DNA of 64,000 nt from Nitrospinaceae bacterium (GTDB lineage Bacteria > UBA8248): the NCBI GenBank assembly GCA_018669005.1, contig JABJAL010000020.1, positions 129,117 to 193,116 on the forward strand. The letters are read 5' to 3'. Positions 25,252 to 34,490 of the stretch are shown in pieces. Both the position numbers and the translations under genes were made by a program. The first letter of the stretch is position 1. Each line of letters starts with the position of its first letter. The notes under the pieces were generated by a model. It did no database searches and was not told where the DNA came from. It saw only the letters and a list, made by a program, of their open reading frames with translations.

Positions 25252-26390
25252 CTCAGGCCCTTCTCAGCCATAATCTCACGGTAAAGGGTTTCGTTCTGGT
25301 CCGCGTTCGCGGCCACACTAAACTTCTGGGCAAGTGCAGATGCAGCCCGCCCCATCGAGATGGCTTTCTCTGAGTCCATACACAATCGAATATGCTGGGC
25401 GATCTCTTCTGCATCAGTTGGATCACCCAAAATAAGGCCGCTCACGCCGTCCTCCACGATTTCAGCTCCACCACTGCAAGACGAAAAAACACAAGGCAGA
25501 CCACTCGCCAGCGCCTCAAGGCAAACATTTCCAAAAGGCTCATATAGCGTTGGAAAAACAAAAACATCCGCCGCTCCATAAAGATGTGGGACGGGAATAT
25601 CAACCCCCAGAAAACGAACTTGCCCAGAAACTCCAAGGGCTCTTGCAAGCCGCTCATAAGGCCGAATGTTCCCCTTTCCCGAAATAAGGAGCAATGGTGT
25701 GCGTTTCCCATTGTCCAAGTGCGCAAACCCTTCGATGAGATAACGGAGCCCTTTTCTATAAAATCCGCTTCCTACATACAAAACAACGAAAGCATTTTCA
25801 GGGATATAGTATTTCTCACGCAGGTCTGCTTTCTCTTCCCGAGACGAGGGACGAAACTCCTCGGGGTCTACACCGTTATAAATAACAGGCACGTTTTCCC
25901 GGCCGTAATGGCGGCTAATTTCCTCGGCTCCCCGCTTGCTGATAGCCGTCACTCTTCTCGCTCCACCATTCCGCATAAGGCGCGTTTCGATACGCAGAAG
26001 AACACGGTGCAGCGGATCAAGATATTTCAGAGCGGATTTCCAACCAGGCATGAATCGCGCCGACACATCGAGCCATTCCCGATGCACTCCCTCGCCCGCG
26101 CGGTAGATATCACAATTGAAAATACGATCACACGAATGCACCACATCATAGTTACCTGCCGCCACCAACATCCCAGCTTTTGAAGCGAAGGAGAGGACTT
26201 TCAAGAACGAAAAAAGCCCATCGACGATAACAGGATGGAATTTCACTGAAGGATGAGGAAGTTCCGGGCAGCGGCGGGCGATAAGATGGACATCGTGCCC
26301 ACGGCGGGCAAGCTCTCCGGCGAGATGCCAGACGTAGCGCTCCACCCCTCCCTTTCGGTGAACCGCCGAACGAATAAGGGCTATCTTCAT
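25248..26390 (-). CDS. Family 4 glycosyltransferase
   Basis: 380 residues, close in pattern to E. coli WaaG (LPS glucosyltransferase I): opens MKIALIRSAVHRKGGVERYVWHLAGEL, with the family 'KGG.ERY' loop. In the middle, VIYNGVDPEEF is the strand that begins the donor domain. The donor site includes YVGSGFYRKGLRYLI and 'EPFGNVCLEALASGLP' (E-x7-E). A WaaG-like role, adding the first hexose to the inner core, is plausible because heptosyltransferases lie in the same cluster. There is a 33-nt gap to the carbamoyltransferase upstream, one of the few gaps in the cluster. Confidence 0.88.
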   Translation of the reverse strand: MKIALIRSAVHRKGGVERYVWHLAGELARRGHDVHLIARRCPELPHPSVKFHPVIVDGLFSFLKVLSFASKAGMLVAAGNYDVVHSCDRIFNCDIYRAGEGVHREWLDVSARFMPGWKSALKYLDPLHRVLLRIETRLMRNGGARRVTAISKRGAEEISRHYGRENVPVIYNGVDPEEFRPSSREEKADLREKYYIPENAFVVLYVGSGFYRKGLRYLIEGFAHLDNGKRTPLLLISGKGNIRPYERLARALGVSGQVRFLGVDIPVPHLYGAADVFVFPTLYEPFGNVCLEALASGLPCVFSSCSGGAEIVEDGVSGLILGDPTDAEEIAQHIRLCMDSEKAISMGRAASALAQKFSVAANADQNETLYREIMAEKGLS

Positions 26391-26423
26391 TGGCGACTCC
26401 GAAAATCTAAGGACAGGGCGGGC

Positions 26424-28223
26424 TTAAAGAGTATGGGTCAGTTTCTTGGAGATTAGATATTGCCCGAGAGCCAGGTGCACCAAGCCAGAGTTTTCGAATG
26501 TGCGTATAGCGTCCTCAGGGCTTGAGACAATCGGCTCACCATGCAAATTATAAGAAGTGTTGAGTACACCCCCGATGCCGGTCAGGCCTTCGAACGCCTC
26601 TATCAGCCGATAGTAGTCGGGATTATATGAGTGCTCGACCATCTGTGGCCTAAGTGTGCCGTCGTAGGGATGGCATGCCGCCGTCAATTCCTCTCGCCCG
26701 AGCGGGGTGCTATCAAATGTGATCATCATATAGGGCGAGAAAAGCCCTTTTGGATTCAGGATATAATCTGCCACCCGGCGATCTAATATCGAGGGAGCAA
26801 ACGGCATCCAAAAATCGCGGCTTTTAATCATCTTGTTGATGTGCGTGACAACTTGAAAATCCTTAGGATTGGCCAATATTGAGCGATTACCAAGGGCACG
26901 CGCGCCAAACTCTTCTCTCCCTTTCACCCGAGCCACTACCTCTCCGATGGAGAGCAGCCGCGCCACTTCGCTCTCTATATCATCAAACCGACGGACAGAG
27001 TTGGCCTCGCCCACACCCGTATCAGAAATTGCCTGGGTGATACTCTCCTCGACCACATCACGACCCAGATAAAGACCCTTGAATGGTACGCAGCTATTGG
27101 TGCGCCTGCCGGATTTTCCGCCCTCAGCATGCAACCAGTATGCCGCCCCGATGGCATTCGATTCATCTCCGCAACTTGGCAAAACATATACTTCATCAAT
27201 CTCGTCAAGTACCGAGACCTTTTGATTCGCCTTGACGTTCATGAAGACCCCACCACTCAGAACAACGCGTCGCTCACCGACCGCCTCGATACCCGCACAA
27301 ACCCAGTCGAGCAACAATTCCTCGAAAAGTTCCTGCGCAGCTCCCGCCACCCAGTCGAAGCGGTGTCTCGCCAAATTCTCCATCATGTAGCGAAAGCGGT
27401 CCCGGCGAATCTTCCAACGAAATTCGGGTGCGTCATTTTGCTCAAAAGCTATCATCTTCTTGAGCACGTCATAGGACTTCTCACGACCATAATCAGGTGC
27501 ATAGGGAGCGAGCCCCATTACTTTGTATTCATGCTCAAGTTGGCGCATGCCCAGATACTGCGTGATGAGGCTGTAGAAACTTCCCAGAGAGCCCGCCGCG
27601 CTCGGCGAGGAGGCTATCCGGTGGATACCATCGGGCCCGGCCGTGTTCCAGGTGGCACAGAGCCCGTCTCCCGAAGCATCGTTCGTCAAAACGGTCGTCA
27701 TCCCGTCATCATCCGCGCCTGCAAAAGGAGAAGCATAGTACGCAGCAGCAGCGTGCGCTGTGTGGTGTTCGATAATGTGGATAATCTTTTTTTCAATGCC
27801 TAGATGATCCGCTATCTTCTGAAACCGCTCCTCGTTTGGAGTCAGATTCTTCCCCTTGGCATCCCCTGCGATATTGAGCTTTTGGCCCACCTTTCGGGCC
27901 TTACGGCGAATCGGGCTCGTTTTCTTGATTCCCAGATACTCATCGATATATTCATCGTCCCGCGTCACACGCTCGAACCATTCGGGGTTCATCGCCTCAT
28001 GTCCTGACAGGGCAACAGCAGAAAGATCCCCACCCTCAATGCCTGCGTGTTCGAGCAAAAAGGTAACGGATTGCACGGGATAGGCGCTTTGATTCTTCTC
28101 CCTCGTAAAACGCTCCTCGCTCACGCAACCGACTATCTCCCCATCTTTCAGGAGACAAGCCGTCGAGAGATGAGAATCACTAATTCCTAGTATGTAGTTA
28201 GAACCTAATACTTCAGAATTCAT
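26424..28223 (-). CDS. NodU/CmcH-family O-carbamoyltransferase
   Basis: A 599-residue enzyme of the NodU/TobZ family that transfers a carbamoyl group from carbamoyl phosphate, via carbamoyl-AMP, to a sugar hydroxyl. The N-terminal Kae1-like domain has ISDSHLSTACLL, SEERFTREKN (35-44) and the metal-binding IEHHTAHAAAAYY (His154 and His157-type). Its second half has VLSGGVFMNVKAN, and the C-terminal domain has EFGARALGNRSIL, which binds carbamoyl phosphate. It overlaps the upstream glycosyltransferase by ATGA and lies inside the LPS cluster. A carbamoylated LPS or core sugar is the natural inference. Confidence 0.92.
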   Translation of the reverse strand: MNSEVLGSNYILGISDSHLSTACLLKDGEIVGCVSEERFTREKNQSAYPVQSVTFLLEHAGIEGGDLSAVALSGHEAMNPEWFERVTRDDEYIDEYLGIKKTSPIRRKARKVGQKLNIAGDAKGKNLTPNEERFQKIADHLGIEKKIIHIIEHHTAHAAAAYYASPFAGADDDGMTTVLTNDASGDGLCATWNTAGPDGIHRIASSPSAAGSLGSFYSLITQYLGMRQLEHEYKVMGLAPYAPDYGREKSYDVLKKMIAFEQNDAPEFRWKIRRDRFRYMMENLARHRFDWVAGAAQELFEELLLDWVCAGIEAVGERRVVLSGGVFMNVKANQKVSVLDEIDEVYVLPSCGDESNAIGAAYWLHAEGGKSGRRTNSCVPFKGLYLGRDVVEESITQAISDTGVGEANSVRRFDDIESEVARLLSIGEVVARVKGREEFGARALGNRSILANPKDFQVVTHINKMIKSRDFWMPFAPSILDRRVADYILNPKGLFSPYMMITFDSTPLGREELTAACHPYDGTLRPQMVEHSYNPDYYRLIEAFEGLTGIGGVLNTSYNLHGEPIVSSPEDAIRTFENSGLVHLALGQYLISKKLTHTL

Positions 28224-29425
28224 GCGACTTTAACCCTCCTGTTACGCGCCGCTTCCCGGTAAATCTTTACAATCTCTCTCGCTACAACACGGCGATCAAA
28301 TTCATTCTCGGCACGCCGCCTAGCCGAGGCTCCCATCTCTCTCGCCTTGCCCGGGTCCGCACGTAGTATCGACAATTGAGCCGCAAGGGCCTCGTCATCT
28401 CCCGCTGGAACCAGCATACCCTCCTGGCCGTCACGCACAATTTCATCAGTGCAACCGACGCGACTCGCCACCACGGGCCTGCCAGCTGCGAGACAGTCGA
28501 AGAGCACCCGGCTTGTTCCCTCCGATCGCATGGAAGGAAATGCGAGCACATCACAAGCCGCCAAAGCCTCTGAAAGATGTTCTAGATATCCCGTAATCAC
28601 AGTTCGGTCAGAAATTCCGAGTTCCTCGGCAAGGGACCTAAGGTTATCCAAATCCTCTCCCTTGCCAATTAAAAGTACCCAGGGGGGATTGGCACCAGAG
28701 GCGGACATCCGGGCTACCGCTTGTAACAACACATCTTGCCCCTTCATCCACATCCGCAGACTCCCCGCCGCACCAACGACCCACGCTTCGGACGGTATAC
28801 CCCATTCGCGCCTGAAAGAGACACCGCCACTCGACGGATCGTAGGCAGTCGCGTTCACGCCACCCATCACGGTTAAAAAACGCTCCTTTGGGAAATCACC
28901 TCCCTCCAGATACGCTTGTCTGATCTTGTCACATACCGACAACGTTCGGTCGGTTCCAAACCGATAGAGCCACCTGTTAAACGCATGCCTGCGAACATTG
29001 CCGAAAATATGGCGGCTACGCACCAAGACGGGTCTGTCACCCATCAGCCAAGCGGCTGCAGCGATCCAATGCTCTACACCTCGATGCACATGCACGGCAT
29101 CGAGAGAGCGCTCACGCGCAAGACCTCGGAGAAAACCGATGTCCCGAAAATAGCTCGCCGGGTGAAAATAGTTGCTAGCCTCAATGAAACCCACTTCATT
29201 GACACCCTCGCTCCGAGCTCGCTCGGCTACGGCGTGGCCACGCTCAACATTTCGGCAGAGAAGGAGGACGCGATGGCCCTCCTCTTGAAGTCCGAGACAA
29301 AGATTTACCGCCGCCCAAGCGTCCGAGCTCCAGCCCCGGCAGGTGAGAATCTGCAAAACAGATAGCGGTCGATCACTGCTCCCGGTCTCATCCATCTCTA
29401 TGGTTTCCAGCGAATCCGGGCTCAT
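28220..29425 (-). CDS. Family 4 glycosyltransferase
   Basis: 401 residues. After a ~18-residue charged N-terminus it has VLQILTCRGWSSDAWAAVNL (acceptor loop), then VHRGVEHWIAAAAWL and a donor half with VGAAGSLRMWMKGQDVL and a modified E-x7-E region, 'MRSEGTSRVLFDCLAAGRPVVASRVG'. The E-G-T-S-R-V-L/A-L pattern recurs in the glycosyltransferases at 31227 and 32375 ('EGTSRALLEAMAMG', 'EGIPQVALQAMAMG'), suggesting they derive from one another by duplication. It overlaps its neighbours at both ends (ATGA-type). Confidence 0.88.
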   Translation of the reverse strand: MSPDSLETIEMDETGSSDRPLSVLQILTCRGWSSDAWAAVNLCLGLQEEGHRVLLLCRNVERGHAVAERARSEGVNEVGFIEASNYFHPASYFRDIGFLRGLARERSLDAVHVHRGVEHWIAAAAWLMGDRPVLVRSRHIFGNVRRHAFNRWLYRFGTDRTLSVCDKIRQAYLEGGDFPKERFLTVMGGVNATAYDPSSGGVSFRREWGIPSEAWVVGAAGSLRMWMKGQDVLLQAVARMSASGANPPWVLLIGKGEDLDNLRSLAEELGISDRTVITGYLEHLSEALAACDVLAFPSMRSEGTSRVLFDCLAAGRPVVASRVGCTDEIVRDGQEGMLVPAGDDEALAAQLSILRADPGKAREMGASARRRAENEFDRRVVAREIVKIYREAARNRRVKVA

Positions 29426-31230
29426 GAAGTCCGCTCCACCCGGCGACCATCCCCGGGGTCTCCCCCCTCTTTAACTTCAAGGGAGGACGGCTCATCATTA
29501 TTCACTGAAAATTGCATCTCACAAAGCCTACGATAGAGTCCACCAGAGGCCATTAACGACTCGTGCCCCCCTCGCTCCACGATCCGCCCTTTGTCCAGGA
29601 CCGCTATCTCTCTCGCCCCCCGAACAGTTGCGAGACGATGAGCGACGACTATCGTAGTCCGCCCTTTCATCAGGCGATCCAGAGCCTCCTGAATAATTTT
29701 CTCGCTCTCGGCGTCGAGGGCACTCGTCGCCTCATCAAGCAACAAAATTGGAGGGTCTTGGAGTATCGAGCGGGCAATGGCTATTCGTTGACGCTCACCA
29801 CCTGACAAGCGAACACCATCCTCACCAAGCATGGTGTCATAACCATCCGGCAGCGCTTCGATGAATTCATGGGCGTTCGCAGCCCGGGCAGCGTTTCCTA
29901 TCATTTCTCGGGAAGCTGTGCCTTCAAAGCCGTATGCGATGTTGCCCGCCACCGTGTCGTCAAAGAGAATCACCTGTTGGCCCACCACACCAATTCCCGC
30001 TCGAAGACTTTTTAAGTTAAATTCAGCCCCATCGACGCCATCGAATTCTATTCGTCCCTTTGTCGGCGTATAAAAGCGTGGGATCAAATCGAGTAGAGTC
30101 GATTTTCCGGCACCACTTAGTCCCACTAAGGCAAACACTGATCCCACCGGCACCTCGAAATCAAGATTCTCTAGAACAGCTCCCTCGCCATAGGAAAAAC
30201 ACAAGTCACAGAAGCGAATACCACTGGTAAGAGTGACCATCTTTCGTCCGCCTGAATTAACCTCCTCGGGCACATGGGAGTCCATTAGCTCGAATACAGC
30301 CTGACCGCCAGCCACTCCCTCCATCACAGTATGATAAACGCGTGAAAGAGATTTCAGCGGTCCGTAAATCATCCCGAAAGCAACTAGAAAGCTAGACAAC
30401 TGACCCGGGGTCGCCTCCCCACGAATGATCATTCCCGCACCAGCCCAGAGAACCATGCCTGCGAGCACCCCGCCGATACTCTCGACAATCGGGGGCGTCA
30501 TCGCACGAACCCGCATGGCCTTCATGACCCGCCTGAAAAAAGAAAGATTTGCCTTATCAAAGCGAACCTCCTCGGCCGCCTCCCCCCCAAAAGCTTTCAC
30601 TACCCGTATACCGGTGTAGGTTTCCTTCATCAGGGCGTTGATGTCGCCCATCTTCACCTGGGTCATGCGGGTGGCCTTACGAATTCTCTCACCAAATACC
30701 GCGATAAGAACGCCTATCGGAGGAACGATAACAAGAAATATCAGTGCCATCTTCGGTTGTTGATAAATTGCGACAGACAATAGCCCGAGGAACGTGAAAA
30801 AATGGCGGCCCATGTCGCGAATCGCGCTCGAGGCAGCCTTTTGCATCAAGGTGATGTCGTAGGTGACCTTCGCCATCAGTTCACCCGTAGATTTATCGTC
30901 GAAAAAACTTAAGGGGAGGCGAAGTAAATGGCGATGGAGCGCGTTGCGGATATCCATTACAACCCGCTGACCCACCCAGTACATAAAATAGTTTTGGCAG
31001 TAGGCCAGAGCGCCCTTAAAAAGATAGATGACGACCACGCCCACCGACAGCAGGTAGGCCATGGACACGTCTTTCGCTATGAGAACATCGTCCACCGCAT
31101 ATCGAACCAAAAGAGCGGGCACCGCATTTAACGCACCAACAAAAATCGTACACACAACCGCAATGATAAATCGCACACGGTAGGGCTTTACGTACGCGAG
31201 GACACGGAGGTAAGTCTCTAGTCGGGTCAC
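29422..31230 (-). CDS. msbA: MsbA-type lipid A/LPS ABC exporter
   Basis: A 602-residue half-transporter: six transmembrane helices in residues ~1-310, then the ATPase. Walker A is GLSGAGKS (370-377); the signature LSGGERQRIAIARSIL and Walker B ILLLDEATSALD follow, with the His switch in VAHRLATV. The size and domain order match MsbA, which flips lipid A-core across the cytoplasmic membrane. Its place in the core-LPS cluster agrees. Export of another lipid-linked glycan is the alternative. It is coupled by overlaps to glycosyltransferases on both sides. Confidence 0.88.
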   Translation of the reverse strand: MTRLETYLRVLAYVKPYRVRFIIAVVCTIFVGALNAVPALLVRYAVDDVLIAKDVSMAYLLSVGVVVIYLFKGALAYCQNYFMYWVGQRVVMDIRNALHRHLLRLPLSFFDDKSTGELMAKVTYDITLMQKAASSAIRDMGRHFFTFLGLLSVAIYQQPKMALIFLVIVPPIGVLIAVFGERIRKATRMTQVKMGDINALMKETYTGIRVVKAFGGEAAEEVRFDKANLSFFRRVMKAMRVRAMTPPIVESIGGVLAGMVLWAGAGMIIRGEATPGQLSSFLVAFGMIYGPLKSLSRVYHTVMEGVAGGQAVFELMDSHVPEEVNSGGRKMVTLTSGIRFCDLCFSYGEGAVLENLDFEVPVGSVFALVGLSGAGKSTLLDLIPRFYTPTKGRIEFDGVDGAEFNLKSLRAGIGVVGQQVILFDDTVAGNIAYGFEGTASREMIGNAARAANAHEFIEALPDGYDTMLGEDGVRLSGGERQRIAIARSILQDPPILLLDEATSALDAESEKIIQEALDRLMKGRTTIVVAHRLATVRGAREIAVLDKGRIVERGGHESLMASGGLYRRLCEMQFSVNNDEPSSLEVKEGGDPGDGRRVERTS

Positions 31231-32387
31231 TCGCGAAGATCCTTTGGCGAGGGCGAAATTTCCAGAATTTGGGCGTAAATATTCTCGACCATTTCCGCGC
31301 GGTATCCGTTATGAAAGAGCCGCTCAACACGCTGCCGCCCGGCCCGCCCGAACTGAATTCGTTTCCCTTTGTCCGCAACAAGGCCCTGTATTCCAGCAGC
31401 CAGCGCCCCTGGATTATTCGGCGGAACTACATAGGAAGTCACCGTGTCTCGAACCACCTCATCCAAGCCATTATGTGAGGTCACAACGGTTGGGAGTCCC
31501 ATCGCCATGGCCTCAAGAAGTGCTCGGCTGGTCCCCTCCGAGCCCGGTGCCATCAGCGTGAAAATATCGATCGCCGAGAGCACCTCGGGAAGATCATCCT
31601 CTATGAATCCGGGGAAATGCACCCGATCTTTCAACCCGAGAGCGCCGACACGCTCCTTAATACTCGGAAGATATTCCCCTTTCCCAACAATCACCAGATG
31701 AGCCTGGGGGGACCCGGTGGAGACAATTTTGAATGCATCGAGAAGGTTCATAAACCCCCGGTCGGGAGCCAACCTCGATACGATTCCTATGAGCAGCGCC
31801 TTGTCGGGCAAGGCCAGTATATCCCGGCCATTGACCTTGGACACGATCGAGGGCGGATGAAACCGCACAATATCAATCCCCCCCCGAACCATATGAAGTT
31901 GAGAAGGAGGTACTTCAATCTGCGTCTTTAAAAGCCCTGCGATATGGTTATTCACTCCGATAACCGCGTCCATCGAGCGGGCAAGAAGGTATTTATTGAA
32001 ATAGCTCGCCTTCGCAGCTCTGATATGATGAATTGTCCGAACGAGTTTGGGCTTTTTGCGCGCCCTTCGGATGGCAAAAAAACTAAGCCAATTATCAGAA
32101 GAAAGGTGGGTGTGAATGATATCCGCATCAACTTTATCGATCAGAGTGGCCAGGGAGTTGATGGCAGCCCAGACACGAGAGGGATTGAGACTCCGGGTCG
32201 GAACCACATCCTCAACTCTCGGATATCCGGCGCCCTTGGCTTGCTTTTCAAGGTTATCGCCAGCCTCGCAGATGAAATGAAGTTCGTGTCCCCTATCTCC
32301 CAGCCCCTTGGTCAGGAAAAGCGCCGGCTCAGCCGCCCCCGTCCACCAGGGACTGCTAATTATCTGGATAATCTTCAGTTGGCGCAT
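31227..32387 (-). CDS. Family 4 glycosyltransferase
   Basis: 386 residues. It opens MRQLKIIQIISSPWWTGAAEPAL, the N-terminal strand and loop of GT4. The acceptor domain contains ADIIHTHLSSDNWLSFFAIR, very like the parallel HTHSSKDSWLAGLAGR segment in the next gene, which points to a duplicated pair. The donor half has IGIVSRLAPDRGFMNLLDAF and PGSEGTSRALLEAMAMGLP with the E-x7-E pair. Overlaps of 4 nt with the ABC exporter and 13 nt with the upstream glycosyltransferase indicate tight coupling. Donor sugar unknown. Confidence 0.88.
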   Translation of the reverse strand: MRQLKIIQIISSPWWTGAAEPALFLTKGLGDRGHELHFICEAGDNLEKQAKGAGYPRVEDVVPTRSLNPSRVWAAINSLATLIDKVDADIIHTHLSSDNWLSFFAIRRARKKPKLVRTIHHIRAAKASYFNKYLLARSMDAVIGVNNHIAGLLKTQIEVPPSQLHMVRGGIDIVRFHPPSIVSKVNGRDILALPDKALLIGIVSRLAPDRGFMNLLDAFKIVSTGSPQAHLVIVGKGEYLPSIKERVGALGLKDRVHFPGFIEDDLPEVLSAIDIFTLMAPGSEGTSRALLEAMAMGLPTVVTSHNGLDEVVRDTVTSYVVPPNNPGALAAGIQGLVADKGKRIQFGRAGRQRVERLFHNGYRAEMVENIYAQILEISPSPKDLRE

Positions 32388-33484
32388 GCCGCCAGTACCT
32401 CATTGTAAATACGAACGGTTTCATCGAGCATCATTTCAAGCGTGTGGTGCTCGTTAACGAATTTCCGGCCAGCCTTGCCCATTCGCGCTCGCCTCTCCTC
32501 GTCCTCGATCAGATCTCTGACAGCGGCGGCCAGCGCCTCCGGATCGCCCGGCGGCACCACCAACCCAGCCCCGGCTGGTAAAATCGCCTCCGGAACCCCC
32601 CCGATATTGGTTCCCACGACAGCCAGCCCCATAGCCATGGCTTGAAGGGCTACCTGGGGGATGCCTTCGGTGCGCGTCGATGCAATTATCAGCAGATCCA
32701 GCGCAGCCATGATTTCGGGTATATCATCTCGATAGCCAGTAAAAATAACTGTGCCATCATTCAGCCCAAGCTCTTCGGCCCGGGCCGTAAAAATGTCTCG
32801 CCAATGTCCTTCACCTACTACAAGAAAACGAGCAGGACTTCCCGTATCCTTTATCAAACGGGCCGCGCTCAGAAAATGCTCAACTCCCTTGCTCTTGCGG
32901 AGGTTGGCGACAAGCCCGGCTACAGGCGCTCCATCAGGAATGCCGAATTCAGCGCGTAAGGCATTTCCCCTGACTTCATCATGAAAACGTGAAAGATCTA
33001 CCCCCGTAGGGAGGACAGACACACTCGCCGGTTCACAAAGACCGCCTTCGATCAACATCCGGCGTATGAGTTCCGCCGTCGTCATTATCCGGCTCGGAAG
33101 CCGATAGGCCCAGTTAAACTTATGGCTACTCGGAGGGATCGACACATGGCGCGTCCTGATTACAGGAACTCTTGTCACACGGCCCGCCAGCCCTGCGAGC
33201 CAACTGTCCTTGCTGCTATGCGTGTGAATAATGTCAGGTCGAAAAACCCGAATAAGAGAAATCAGAGCAGAGAACGCCAAGGGGTCCCAGCTAGTCCTCA
33301 TACGCACTCCCTGGAAAGGGATGCCAGCCTGCGCTGCCTCTTTGCAGATCAAACTATCGGGCTGGCCCGCGACGAGGACACTGTGCCCCCGTTTACGGAG
33401 GGATTCCGCCTCAAGGAGTATGCGTTTCTCCTGGCCGCCCAGACCCGGCGAGGCCTCAGTATGAAGAATGTTAAGTGGTTTCAC
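32375..33484 (-). CDS. Family 4 glycosyltransferase
   Basis: 369 residues from the GTG at 33484, which overlaps the preceding gene's stop by 14 nt; the frame is open farther upstream but that stretch is covered by the GT2 gene. It opens VKPLNILHTEASPGLGGQEKRIL, a typical GT4 start, and has IRTRHVSIPPSSH in the acceptor domain, then VLPTGVDLSRF, VAGLVANLRKSKGVEHFL and STRTEGIPQVALQAMAMGLA. The E-x7-E second Glu is Gln in this copy (E-G-I-P-Q-V-A-L-Q). That substitution may lower catalysis or change donor preference; homologous enzymes would tell. Confidence 0.87.
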   Translation of the reverse strand: MKPLNILHTEASPGLGGQEKRILLEAESLRKRGHSVLVAGQPDSLICKEAAQAGIPFQGVRMRTSWDPLAFSALISLIRVFRPDIIHTHSSKDSWLAGLAGRVTRVPVIRTRHVSIPPSSHKFNWAYRLPSRIMTTAELIRRMLIEGGLCEPASVSVLPTGVDLSRFHDEVRGNALRAEFGIPDGAPVAGLVANLRKSKGVEHFLSAARLIKDTGSPARFLVVGEGHWRDIFTARAEELGLNDGTVIFTGYRDDIPEIMAALDLLIIASTRTEGIPQVALQAMAMGLAVVGTNIGGVPEAILPAGAGLVVPPGDPEALAAAVRDLIEDEERRARMGKAGRKFVNEHHTLEMMLDETVRIYNEVLAACAN

Positions 33485-34289
33485 GCCCTCGACGCCTCTC
33501 CCAAAGAAAGGCGGTCCGCATAAATACGTAGTAAGCATATCCAGCCGAGACGATAAATCCCTCTCGCCCGTCCAACCAGCCGCCCTTGATGATATATCCC
33601 TTGATGAACCGCCAAAAGGGGCGAAAGAGAAAATCAGCGATGCCTGGAGCCCGCCCCTTCATATGTAATTCTTCGGCGGCAAGAGTGGCGTAGCGAGCCT
33701 GGCGGGCAAAGAATTCACCGATATCATCATAGCTATGATGCTCAAGAGGATCGGACAGAGCCACCACCACTCCATCCACATCCACCGACTCGTGGACCGG
33801 CTTCTCGTTGAAACGCCCGGATTTTTTTCGAAAAAGTCTAATCTGATGATCGGGCCAATGGTCCCCATGCCGGAGCCATTTACCGAAAAAGATATTTTTC
33901 CGAGGAACGCGGTAGCCATCAGCCGGACCATCCACCTCAAGGACTGAAATAATCTGAGCCTTGAGTGTCTCAGTAACAACTTCGTCGGCATCAAGACTCA
34001 GTATCCAGGCATGCCTCGTCTTGTCGATTGCAAGGTTTTTTTGTGCAGAGTACCCCCCCCAGGGGGCTTCTAGCACCGTGGCACCTCGGGTACGGCAGAT
34101 TTCACGAGTATCATCCTCGCTACCACTATCGAGAACGACGACCTCGTCCACCCAGGATACGCTGTCAAGACATGCGCCAATGCGAGAGGCTTCATTCCTC
34201 GCAACAATTGCAACACTCACGGGCTGGCGTTTGGCACCCTCGGTGGAGTACGACCCAGGGCCGGCTGGTCGCTCGGCCACCTCCGACAT
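33471..34289 (-). CDS. GT2 glycosyltransferase, WaaE/KdtX-like
   Basis: A 272-residue GT-A enzyme of the WaaE (KdtX) group, which adds a beta-linked glucose to heptose I of the LPS inner core in several bacteria. It shows VSVAIVARNEASRIGACLDS, VVVLDSGSEDDT, the metal-binding D-x-D in LSLDADEVV, and the group-specific GKWLRHGDHWPDHQIRLFRK and DPLEHHSYDDIGEF stretches. The C-terminus is a membrane-associated segment (FIKGYIIKGGWLDGREGFIVSAGYA style). It fits between the heptose genes and the later glycosyltransferases. Start ATG at 34289; only 3 nt separate it from the Trm112-like gene. Confidence 0.88.
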   Translation of the reverse strand: MSEVAERPAGPGSYSTEGAKRQPVSVAIVARNEASRIGACLDSVSWVDEVVVLDSGSEDDTREICRTRGATVLEAPWGGYSAQKNLAIDKTRHAWILSLDADEVVTETLKAQIISVLEVDGPADGYRVPRKNIFFGKWLRHGDHWPDHQIRLFRKKSGRFNEKPVHESVDVDGVVVALSDPLEHHSYDDIGEFFARQARYATLAAEELHMKGRAPGIADFLFRPFWRFIKGYIIKGGWLDGREGFIVSAGYAYYVFMRTAFLWERRRGRETT

Positions 34290-34292
34290 TAC

Positions 34293-34490
34293 CTACCCCT
34301 TTCCTTGGCTCTTTTCCCATTCATCGAGCGGAATGGCCTCGTCCACCAACATGATGGGAATATCGTCCTGGATTTTGTAGACGAGTTTCGAATCCTTGCA
34401 GATGAGAAAATTTCCGTCCTCGCTAAGCTCTAGCGGCTTCTTGCTCACCGGACAAGCCAGAATTTCAAGCAACTCTTTATCTATGGTCAT
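34293..34490 (-). CDS. Trm112/YcaR-family small protein
   Basis: A 65-residue protein matching the Trm112p-like family: LLEILACPVSKKPLEL, LICKDSKLVYKI and D-I-P-I-M-L-x-D-E-A. The two C-x-x-C zinc pairs are each half lost (Cys13/Ser16 and Cys31/Ser34). Proteobacterial relatives such as YcaR sit beside lpxK/kdsB and have no firmly known role; eukaryotic Trm112 activates methyltransferases. Two methyltransferase genes lie in this window's glycan clusters, but a link is speculation. The ATG at 34490 overlaps the epimerase stop (ATGA). Confidence 0.8.
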   Translation of the reverse strand: MTIDKELLEILACPVSKKPLELSEDGNFLICKDSKLVYKIQDDIPIMLVDEAIPLDEWEKSQGKG

